Shown: in pieces, positions 20,646-28,119 of the stretch | Numbering within the stretch: position 1 is the stretch's first letter | Layout of the letters: each line of letters begins with the position of its first letter | DNA from: Prochlorococcus sp. AG-679-P15 | GTDB taxonomy: Bacteria > Cyanobacteriota > Cyanobacteriia > PCC-6307 > Cyanobiaceae | Assembly (NCBI GenBank): GCA_003210695.1 | Contig: QCUW01000006.1 | Span: forward strand, 1 to 41,448 | Reading direction: 5' to 3' | DNA length: 41,448 bases | The notes under the pieces: generated by a model | Seen by the model: the letters and a program-made list of their open reading frames with translations, nothing else | The model's database searches: none | What the model was told of the DNA's origin: nothing | Translations under genes and position numbers: made by a program

Positions 20646-20660
20646 TGATATTCATTATCA
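20646..20660. promoter_or_regulatory. Fur-box-like palindrome upstream of ferritin and of the Cys-rich ORF
   Basis: TGATATTCATTATCA matches the 7-1-7 Fur motif TGATAATNATTATCA with one mismatch. Confidence 0.7.
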
Positions 20661-20744
20661 TATTCACTAAAATATTTTAATTCTTTTTTTAATTACTTAT
20701 TTATACAAAATGTTGTATTATTTAGTTATCTACATAAGTTGAAA

Positions 20745-21299
20745 ATGGCTGAGCCTAATTTAAAAACAAAAAATTTAGTTAATTTGGGCCCTTCTGGTAG
20801 AGCAGTTGCTCAGCCAATGGATTCTGGCTTATTGGATAACTTTTATGAACATTTAACAATGGAAAGATATGCAAATGTTCAATATTTTTCTATTTATTTA
20901 TGGTTCCAAGAAAGAGATTTAGACGGCTTTGCTTCATATTTTCTAAGTGAATCTCAAGGAGAAATGGAGCATGCCTATAAATTTGCTAATTATTTTATTG
21001 CTCGTGGACAAACCGTTAAATTGAAGGAATTACCTGCACCAATTCAGACATGGGATTCTATTGAGGATTTAATATCTTATTCATTCAATATGGAAGCTGA
21101 TTTAACCTCTTCATTACAACAGCTATATTCAATTTCAGAGAGAATTTCAGATACAAGAACTAATGTTTTCTTAGACCCAATAGTAGATGCTCAAATAAAA
21201 TCTGAAGATGAATTTGCTCATATACTGGGAAAAGTTAAATTTGCAGCCAATCAACCCTCTGCAATACTCTTGATTGATAGTGAATTAAAGAAAAAATAG
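20745..21299 (+). CDS. Ferritin
   Basis: Four-helix ferritin with YEHLTMERYANVQYFSIYLWFQERDLDGFASYFLSESQGEMEHAYKFANYF and QIKSEDEFAHIL. Confidence 0.93.
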   Translation: MAEPNLKTKNLVNLGPSGRAVAQPMDSGLLDNFYEHLTMERYANVQYFSIYLWFQERDLDGFASYFLSESQGEMEHAYKFANYFIARGQTVKLKELPAPIQTWDSIEDLISYSFNMEADLTSSLQQLYSISERISDTRTNVFLDPIVDAQIKSEDEFAHILGKVKFAANQPSAILLIDSELKKK

Positions 21300-21602
21300 A
21301 TTTTTTTCAATTCTTTTTTGAGCAATAGTTCTTTCGCATTTTTCCACTAATAAACTAGAAAAACTTATATCTTCATTAGTTCTCTTTTTTAATAGTTTGG
21401 ATATTGTAAATATTTCGTTTAATCTTTGGGAAATATTTTTATTTTCTTTAAATAATCTTTCTCGTAAGCCTAAGTTCGAGGTATTGCAATAAGCTTGCTG
21501 AATATTTGTTATCCTGAAACTTAATGAATCAACTTCCATTAAAAAATTATTGATTATGGATTCGGAGTTATACATATTTCGTTTATATAATTGATGATTC
21601 AA
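21285..21602 (-). CDS. Hypothetical protein, downstream of and overlapping the Crp-family regulator
   Basis: 105-aa ORF, 20-bp overlap with the regulator and 15-bp convergent overlap with ferritin. Confidence 0.55.
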   Translation of the reverse strand: MNHQLYKRNMYNSESIINNFLMEVDSLSFRITNIQQAYCNTSNLGLRERLFKENKNISQRLNEIFTISKLLKKRTNEDISFSSLLVEKCERTIAQKRIEKNLFFL

Positions 21603-22170
21603 TAAAAGAGGGCGCTACACTTACCGTTTGTGTTCCAATTGGAGCTATTAATAATTCTGATGATCGTAATTTCGAAATTAATCTAGTTGATGTAACTCGG
21701 GTCGAACCTATTAATTCTCCTATCCTTTCATGTGTAAGTCTAAAAGGTAATTCGCACCATTGACCGCATCTTCTTCCTAAGCGATTAACTAATATTGAAA
21801 ATAGAGCTTGTAATCTTTGTTCTGCATTTCCTAAATGCCTGATTCGCAAGAGTTGAAGTGTCCATTCATTAACAGCATCAAATCCAGTATTTCCAGAAAT
21901 TTCAACATTACTTTGAAAAGATAAGTCTGTTAAAGCTTCTACACAAACTCCTTCACTACATAATAAGTCTGTCCTTAATTGATCTCCTGACTGTAAGAAA
22001 GCAAGAGTCATTCCTTCTGTTTCTTCGCAAGGGCAATATACCCTTGCAATTCCACTATCGACTTCAAGACATGTACCTTTTGGTCTTGATGATGGATCTA
22101 TAAGAACAGACTGCCCAGTTATTATTCTTACTGTTTTTGAAGAGAACTCCCCATAGCTATGGAAATTCAT
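21583..22170 (-). CDS. Crp/Fnr-family transcriptional regulator, cysteine-rich
   Basis: HTH region LPFRLTHERIGELIGSTRVTSTRLISKLRSSELL; cyclic-nucleotide-like domain with several Cys residues. Confidence 0.9.
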   Translation of the reverse strand: MNFHSYGEFSSKTVRIITGQSVLIDPSSRPKGTCLEVDSGIARVYCPCEETEGMTLAFLQSGDQLRTDLLCSEGVCVEALTDLSFQSNVEISGNTGFDAVNEWTLQLLRIRHLGNAEQRLQALFSILVNRLGRRCGQWCELPFRLTHERIGELIGSTRVTSTRLISKLRSSELLIAPIGTQTVSVAPSFIESSII

Positions 22171-22183
22171 AAAAAATAAATTT

Positions 22184-22202
22184 GATAATGAGAATTATTA
22201 TC
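22184..22202. promoter_or_regulatory. Fur-box-like palindrome upstream of the Crp-family regulator
   Basis: GATAATGAGAATTATTATC matches GATAATGATAATCATTATC at 17 of 19 positions. Confidence 0.78.
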
Positions 22203-22326
22203 AATTATGTTCGAATAAGAAGCTTATTGCAATAGATTCTCAATCTCATTATGTATTTTGATGTTTTTCTTTACATTTCATTAATGAATATAATTTAAAT
22301 TAAAAGTAATAAAATATTAATCTTAT

Positions 22327-22518
22327 ATGAATACTAATAAAGTATGTTTAAATTGCGGAAGTTCAGAACTTGTTTCAGATAGATCGTTAGGAGGTAAGAT
22401 GGTTTGCTTTAAATGTGGCTCTTCATCATTTAAAAACAAATCTTATTCTCCACTTAAAAATAGAAAATTTATTTATTTTACAATCGCCTTGATAATTTTT
22501 ATGATAGTGATTTTTTAG
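22327..22518 (+). CDS. Small zinc-ribbon protein with C-terminal TM helix
   Basis: CLNCGSSELVSDRSLGGKMVCFKCGS then FIYFTIALIIFMIVIF. Confidence 0.75.
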   Translation: MNTNKVCLNCGSSELVSDRSLGGKMVCFKCGSSSFKNKSYSPLKNRKFIYFTIALIIFMIVIF

Positions 22519-23299
22519 TTTTTCTGTAAATATGCCAGACCCCTTTATGTTTTTTAACATCAATATTAATATCAAATAAATTATTCATATTTTTATTATT
22601 TATCGTTTCACTTTGAGTTCCATCTGCAATTATCATTCTGTCTTTCAACATTATGATCCTGTTATATATTTCAGTAATCATAGAAATATCATGGGTTATG
22701 CAAATTATTTTCGAATTTAATTTTGTTAATTCATTAATTTGATCTATAACATAAAATTTTGATTTCAAATCTAAATTAGCAATTGGCTCATCTAGGATTA
22801 ATATCTCTGGTTTTTTTATTAAAGCTCTTGCAATTAAAACGATTTGTTTTTCTCCTTCAGATAAATGTGAAAAACATTTCTGCGATAAATTTGTTAAAGA
22901 CATCTCTTTAATAAGTAGTTCCGCATATGAAAAATCAATTTCAGATTTATAAGTTATTTTGCAATACCTCCCATATAAACCACTAATAATTAAATCAATA
23001 ACTTTTAACTTTGGATTTATTCTTGACTTTATATCGTAATTGACTACGCTAATTCTCTTTCTAAGTTCCCAAATATTAATAAGTTCTTTATTAAATACTT
23101 TAAAAACTGTATCTTTCTTTATTACTGGATATATATTTCTATTAATTAATTCTAGTAAAGATGATTTACCTGATCCATTAGGTCCAAATAAGATTACATT
23201 TTCACAATATTTGAGCTTTAAATTTAAGTTTTTGACAACCTCATATCCATTTTTAAAACAACTAATATTTTTTGCTTCAAGCCAGTAATCATTAGTCAC
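22499..23299 (-). CDS. ABC transporter ATP-binding protein (lone ATPase, ModF/metal-type)
   Basis: Walker A GPNGSGKSSLLELI, LSEGEKQIVLIARALI, LILDEPIANLD; GTG start overlaps the upstream stop. Confidence 0.85.
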   Translation of the reverse strand: MTNDYWLEAKNISCFKNGYEVVKNLNLKLKYCENVILFGPNGSGKSSLLELINRNIYPVIKKDTVFKVFNKELINIWELRKRISVVNYDIKSRINPKLKVIDLIISGLYGRYCKITYKSEIDFSYAELLIKEMSLTNLSQKCFSHLSEGEKQIVLIARALIKKPEILILDEPIANLDLKSKFYVIDQINELTKLNSKIICITHDISMITEIYNRIIMLKDRMIIADGTQSETINNKNMNNLFDINIDVKKHKGVWHIYRKTKKSLS

Positions 23300-23400
23300 T
23301 AAAATTTGCTACTCCAGAATATGAATAACTGTATTGAACTTAGAACAAATATCAAGAGATAAAGCCAATTAAGCCATACAGGTCTATTAACTTTTTTCAT
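23299..23400 (-). CDS. 33-aa single-TM peptide between Rieske oxygenase and ABC ATPase (not in the ORF track)
   Basis: MKKVNRPVWLNWLYLLIFVLSSIQLFIFWSSKF*; stop overlaps the ABC start (TAGTG). Confidence 0.6.
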   Translation of the reverse strand: MKKVNRPVWLNWLYLLIFVLSSIQLFIFWSSKF

Positions 23401-23405
23401 TCAAA

Positions 23406-24728
23406 TTATATTACTAGTAATAAAAACAGGAGTGGTGCAGCATATCTTATAAATGTTTTTCTTATTATGTTTATATTATTAATTACTTCTAATTTCTTAA
23501 TCTCTGGAGGGTATTTAAATATTATCTCATCATAAACATTCTGCTCATTATTTTTATTAGTATTTTTCCAAGGATTATCCTTTTCTTCTGATTTTTTGTA
23601 CCAACTCCAGAAATAATTTATTATTCTATCTTCACCTAGTAATTTTATTTCGTCATCTTTTATTAATCCAGTTTTGTGATTATAAGTTTGGGTTTTAAGA
23701 ATCATATAATCTTCATCAAATATTTTATAAAAAATCTTTTTTTGAATTTCTTTAAATAGAATTAGATTATTGAGTAATTTGTTCTTAAGAAATTTCCTAT
23801 AATGTCTAACTATGACTCTTGCTTTATTATCTCCTAAGGGAATATGATCAAGTACTTGTACATATCGAGATACAGCTGGATCTCCCTTATAGATTAAAAT
23901 TCTACCTGGAGGAATATATTTTATCCTTATAAACTCTTTTGTAGGATTATTTTTATAGAAATAAATACTTTCTATATATTGTTGGCTTATATTTATTTTT
24001 TGATTAAAGCTCACTAGTACATTTTTATTAACTTCTTTATCTGGGATTGTATCTCCATGTACCCAAAAAATATGAAGAATGTCCAAATGATTTTCTATAA
24101 TTTTGGACCAATCACATTTAAAATCAACTAAAACTTCCTCAGAAACGGACTCTTCTAAGGAAAATCCATTACCAATTAATTCATAATTACTTATTAATGA
24201 TTCCTCATTTATATTATTTAAATCTGTCTCAGACTTATCGGAATAATAAACAAAAATATAGCTATCCTTCTCTACTGCTTTGTATTGCGATAGGTGAATC
24301 CTCTTTGCATAATTATCATAATTATTATCTATTATATGATTACAAGTTATCCTATCAATGTTTTGACAATCACCTTCAGAACTAAATCTTGCTCCGTGGT
24401 AGGGACATGTTAATTGACCCTTTATAATCGACCCTCCATAAAAAGAGGCTCCTCTATGAGGACATATATTTTTGATACACCTTACATTATTTCTATGGTC
24501 TCTAAACAGAAGAAGAGGTTCATCAAACAAAGAGAAATAATGAGCTTTGTTTTTTTTAAGCTCTTTTGATGGACAAATTGCATACCAACCATATAAACCT
24601 ATATTTAATTCTTTTTGCCTTCCTCTAACCTCCAAATTATCAATATTAACTAATGTGCCTTTTTTAAAAGGTTTTAAAACCGTATTAATGTCTTTTGCTT
24701 TAAAAAAATTAATTTGCTTATTTTCCAT
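23406..24728 (-). CDS. Rieske [2Fe-2S] oxygenase, pheophorbide/chlorophyllide a oxygenase-like
   Basis: Rieske motif CPHRG...CPYHG; mononuclear iron motif ENHLDILHIFWVHGD; C-terminal TM helix. Confidence 0.88.
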   Translation of the reverse strand: MENKQINFFKAKDINTVLKPFKKGTLVNIDNLEVRGRQKELNIGLYGWYAICPSKELKKNKAHYFSLFDEPLLLFRDHRNNVRCIKNICPHRGASFYGGSIIKGQLTCPYHGARFSSEGDCQNIDRITCNHIIDNNYDNYAKRIHLSQYKAVEKDSYIFVYYSDKSETDLNNINEESLISNYELIGNGFSLEESVSEEVLVDFKCDWSKIIENHLDILHIFWVHGDTIPDKEVNKNVLVSFNQKINISQQYIESIYFYKNNPTKEFIRIKYIPPGRILIYKGDPAVSRYVQVLDHIPLGDNKARVIVRHYRKFLKNKLLNNLILFKEIQKKIFYKIFDEDYMILKTQTYNHKTGLIKDDEIKLLGEDRIINYFWSWYKKSEEKDNPWKNTNKNNEQNVYDEIIFKYPPEIKKLEVINNINIIRKTFIRYAAPLLFLLLVI

Positions 24729-25148
24729 AAACTAATATTTTTTTAATTGACCAGTTATCTTTGGAACTATAACCCAAGGAAATAATCAATTTCTGATAAA
24801 AGACAAATTCTCTATCATTTGTAGCAATATTTGAAAACAAATATTAAATTATCGGAACATCGTATAAACAAGCTATCATTTTTGCTATTTGCACATAAAT
24901 ATTGATTCTTTACCGGAGTATGAATTTTTTTAGAAACATTTTTTTTCAATTTTATAAAATATATAATGTTTTAAATCGTATCAATATTAAATTTTAAATG
25001 CTGCTTTACCCAAATTATTTCTATTTTGAGTAATTACCATTTTATTTTGGAGCGTTTATTTGTAAGAGAAAATTAATATGATTTGAATTTATTCTTCAAC
25101 TCTGTTATTTATGCAAATATATATAAGTTTTAAGGAAATACTTTTCTA

Positions 25149-25241
25149 ATGCCAAAAGTTATAAAACGTTTTTTTAAAAAATTACCTTCAAAAATAAAGA
25201 CTTTGAAGTATTCAATTAGAGAGTATTTATCATCAATATAA
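25149..25241 (+). CDS. Possible 30-aa basic small ORF
   Basis: MPKVIKRFFKKLPSKIKTLKYSIREYLSSI*; short, no homology evidence. Confidence 0.2.
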   Translation: MPKVIKRFFKKLPSKIKTLKYSIREYLSSI

Positions 25242-25342
25242 AGCACTTCATTAAGGTTTATTAAATCTGGTTTTTAATATTTAAAAATAATATTTTTATT
25301 AGATCTCGTGAGTGTAGATTTAATAAAATTATTTGATTTTAA

Positions 25343-25699
25343 ATGATAAGAAGTATTTTAAATATCATTTTATTATTTATTTTATTATTTATTTTATTAA
25401 TAGTTGACACCCCTGTTTATCCTATTTCTTTTTCTCAAAAGGTAATTGAAAACTATACTTTAAAGATTTCTAGTAAATTTTCAAATACTTACTGCAACAC
25501 AACTAAATTTGGTATTTCCAAAGATAGTGCTTTGAAATTCGCAATTGGAGAGACTAACAAGAGTTTTTTAAATAATAAATTAAACAAATTTATTGACTAT
25601 GAACTTCTTAAGAAAAATATTCTTTTAAGTATCGAGAATAATTGCAGTGAGCTTGACTTCCCTTCAAATGCATTAAAAGATTTGGCATTCGAATATTAA
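25343..25699 (+). CDS. Secreted/membrane-anchored hypothetical protein
   Basis: 118-aa ORF with N-terminal hydrophobic helix and a Cys-containing soluble domain. Confidence 0.7.
   Translation: MIRSILNIILLFILLFILLIVDTPVYPISFSQKVIENYTLKISSKFSNTYCNTTKFGISKDSALKFAIGETNKSFLNNKLNKFIDYELLKKNILLSIENNCSELDFPSNALKDLAFEY
25367..25402 (+). repeat. 12-bp in-frame tandem repeat (three units, last diverged) encoding ILLF units
   Basis: attttattattt attttattattt attttattaata within the hydrophobic segment. Confidence 0.85.
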
Positions 25700-25717
25700 A
25701 TATGTATATATAAAACT

Positions 25718-25900
25718 TTACTTCCTCCCTATCCAATCATTTGGTTTTTCCATCATCCAGTCAAAAACACCTTTAGCATCAAGATTTCTTGAAGCAATTA
25801 CAAATAATATTGGAAATACTAAAGAAACTATTCCTACTACAATTAACTCTAACTTTCCTATTCCGATTTCATTTAATGTCAAGGCAAAACATTTAATCAT
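25718..25900 (-). CDS. Small membrane hypothetical protein
   Basis: 60-aa ORF with one TM and C-terminal DWMMEKPNDWIGRK. Confidence 0.6.
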   Translation of the reverse strand: MIKCFALTLNEIGIGKLELIVVGIVSLVFPILFVIASRNLDAKGVFDWMMEKPNDWIGRK

Positions 25901-26079
25901 TTTTTGCTTCTATCTCTATATGTCGTGTCCAATAATAGCCTATAAAATAATCTTGGAAGAAATTTCGATAATTATAAATTTAATTTATTAATTAGGCTAT
26001 GAAAAATTTATTTATGTATAAAGTACCTATTTTAAAGTTCAAAGTATTTAAATAATTTAAATTAAAAGAGAATTTATTA

Positions 26080-26232
26080 ATGATTTTTAATTCACTAAAC
26101 CCTTTTATAGAAATAATTCTATTTTTAATTATGGGTTTTTCACTAGTATGGTTTTTATTCAAAAAAAGGAAAAGGTCTGCAGAAAGTATTTATAAATTAA
26201 TTAACGAATTAGAAAAAAGATATATTCATTAG
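26080..26232 (+). CDS. 50-aa single-TM small protein (not in the ORF track)
   Basis: MIFNSLNPFIEIILFLIMGFSLVWFLFKKRKRSAESIYKLINELEKRYIH*. Confidence 0.5.
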   Translation: MIFNSLNPFIEIILFLIMGFSLVWFLFKKRKRSAESIYKLINELEKRYIH

Positions 26233-26300
26233 GTTGATAGCTGATGATTATTGACTTAATCAAATTAATTAAAAAAACTAGTTTTGACTTATTAATTTAA

Positions 26301-26597
26301 TTAATCGAAATCTATTCCAACTTCTTCTTTAACATCTCTATCTAAATCTGGAAGATGTGGTTCTACCCAGTGGTCTTTATTATCAATACCAGCTGCATTA
26401 ACATAGTTCATAATGTGCTGGTCGACTTGCTTATATAAATCATGTAGATTTAAGTCCATGCGTATGTCATGAGCAATTTCAGAAACTTGCTGTTCTGTTA
26501 GGCAGTGATCAGGATGTAATAAATCACAACAAGGAATTCTTTTTTCAATCAACTCATTTATGTTGATCTTTATTTCGTAATCTTGATGTACAGTCAT
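26301..26597 (-). CDS. Hypothetical 98-aa acidic protein
   Basis: Well-formed ORF with IPCCDLLHPDHCLTEQQVSEIAHDIR and less AT-rich sequence than its surroundings. Confidence 0.7.
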   Translation of the reverse strand: MTVHQDYEIKININELIEKRIPCCDLLHPDHCLTEQQVSEIAHDIRMDLNLHDLYKQVDQHIMNYVNAAGIDNKDHWVEPHLPDLDRDVKEEVGIDFD

Positions 26598-26801
26598 AGC
26601 TGTTTATTTTTCTCTTTTATAATAATTAATTTTTAATTTTTTAAATAGTTTGGTTATGAAACGAAGTTGTATGGTTAATGTTTGCGTAAACCATCATTTC
26701 TAAACTTAGTTGTATTAATAAAATTTATTGAAAGCTTATGAAAATTTAATAAAAACTTGCATAGATATATTTTTTTTGTTTGATTAAAAAAAAGATTAAT
26801 T

Positions 26802-26981
26802 ATGAAGACTTTAAAAATCTCTACTTTTAGCATTAATTATATATCAAAAATTTTAGATAAATTTCAAAAAAAGAAATCTAATGGGTTACCGTTCTTTCCT
26901 TGGATACTTATTTGGTATTTTGGCTCTTCAATATTATTATTACTAAGCTTGCATTCCTATTACATGGGTTTTGGTAAGTAA
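26802..26981 (+). CDS. 59-aa single-TM small protein (not in the ORF track)
   Basis: MKTLKISTFSINYISKILDKFQKKKSNGLPFFPWILIWYFGSSILLLLSLHSYYMGFGK*. Confidence 0.5.
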   Translation: MKTLKISTFSINYISKILDKFQKKKSNGLPFFPWILIWYFGSSILLLLSLHSYYMGFGK

Positions 26982-27004
26982 CATTTTAAATATTTTAATA
27001 TAAA

Positions 27005-27163
27005 TTATATAAATAAGTCTTCCAAATCCCTATATAAATCATCATCTTCTATTTGTTCGTTATGTCTATCTAATTGATAATCTTCAATTAAAGATACTTC
27101 CTCCTTTGAGTTGTAATAAAAATAACCAACTGCTCCTAACAAAAGCGTGAAAGGTATTATCAT
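27005..27163 (-). CDS. Membrane peptide with acidic tail, divergent from the RHH gene
   Basis: MIIPFTLLLGAVGYFYYNSKEEVSLIEDYQLDRHNEQIEDDDLYRDLEDLFI; ORF-track GTG start at 27202 lies inside the operator-like motif, so ATG at 27163 is preferred. Confidence 0.5.
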   Translation of the reverse strand: MIIPFTLLLGAVGYFYYNSKEEVSLIEDYQLDRHNEQIEDDDLYRDLEDLFI

Positions 27164-27193
27164 AAGAAAAATTATTGACTTGTTTTGAATATA

Positions 27194-27221
27194 GTGCAAC
27201 ACTTAATATAGTCAAGTGCTG
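27194..27221. promoter_or_regulatory. Operator-like imperfect inverted repeat upstream of the RHH gene
   Basis: GTGCAACACTTAATATAGTCAAGTGCTG; half-sites CAACACTT and AAGTGCTG. Confidence 0.5.
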
Positions 27222-27229
27222 AACTTTAT

Positions 27230-27613
27230 ATGCCCACAAAAAAGAAAAGGGTAGGTTTTATACCCAGAAGTGATGTCTTAGATATTATAAATAAATTAAG
27301 TTATGAAAATAATCTGAGTTTTTCAAAAATTATTAATATTTTGGTTGAGGAGTCTTTACAAAATAGAGGACTACTACATATAAAAAATGGAAATATTTTT
27401 TACGAAAACACTGAAAAAGATTCAACTTATAAAATTTCAAAAAACAAAATTAATTTAAATAAAGAATTTAATTATAACTTTAAGAATAAACTACTCAGGG
27501 AAAAGAATTTAAATGTTAAAGAAGTTAAGGAGGAATCTCTTGATGATGAAATTTATAATAAATTCTTATTGTTTCTTCAATTCAAAGAAAAGATGAAAGA
27601 AATAGATTTGTAA
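27230..27613 (+). CDS. Ribbon-helix-helix (CopG/MetJ-like) DNA-binding protein with C-terminal extension
   Basis: KKKRVGFIPRSDVLDIINKLSYENNLSFSKIINILVEESLQNRGLL fits a beta strand-helix-helix RHH pattern. Confidence 0.6.
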   Translation: MPTKKKRVGFIPRSDVLDIINKLSYENNLSFSKIINILVEESLQNRGLLHIKNGNIFYENTEKDSTYKISKNKINLNKEFNYNFKNKLLREKNLNVKEVKEESLDDEIYNKFLLFLQFKEKMKEIDL

Positions 27614-27616
27614 TTA

Positions 27617-27627
27617 AAGTGTTGCAC
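27617..27627. promoter_or_regulatory. Inverted copy of the RHH upstream motif, just downstream of the RHH stop codon
   Basis: AAGTGTTGCAC is the exact reverse complement of GTGCAACACTT at 27194-27204. Confidence 0.5.
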
Positions 27628-27758
27628 TGTGCTTTACTTAAGGCTATTATTTAAGTATAAGTTCTTCGATTCTAAGAAAAACATATTAAATACTTATTCC
27701 TAATATAGGTAATGTATAGAGAAATTTTTAGAATCTTTAATTTATTCAATCTTATAGT

Positions 27759-28076
27759 ATGAGTTCTTCTATGCAGGTATTAAAACTTAACCTATTACCT
27801 CCTGAAAAATTATATTGTGATTTTAATTATTGGAGCTCGTTGTTTACTCAAGACATGAAGATAATTTGGGAAAAAGGGCACTGTGTACCCTTAAAAAAAC
27901 TCCCGCCAGAGGTTTCTGATATGATCTTCCCTTATTTATTATTAGCCTTATCGGAATATAAAATTCTGAATAAAAAAAATTTATTAGGAATCGGACTTGA
28001 TAATCTATTAAATCTTTGGTTCGATAAATATTCTTTGAATAAGAATGGTTATTTCCAACTTATAAAGTCTATTTAG
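27759..28076 (+). CDS. Hypothetical protein
   Basis: 105-aa ORF with LPPEKLYCDFNYWSSLFTQDMKIIWEKGHCVPLKKLPPEVSDMIFPYLLLALSEY. Confidence 0.55.
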   Translation: MSSSMQVLKLNLLPPEKLYCDFNYWSSLFTQDMKIIWEKGHCVPLKKLPPEVSDMIFPYLLLALSEYKILNKKNLLGIGLDNLLNLWFDKYSLNKNGYFQLIKSI

Positions 28077-28119
28077 AGATAAACTTTGAATAATAAAACA
28101 TCAAAAAATTAGATACATT

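Noticed and set aside
24781-24840. Possible Fur box upstream of the Rieske gene (TGATA...TATCA near 24802)
   Set aside because: Half-sites are 14 bp apart and the interior does not match the Fur consensus
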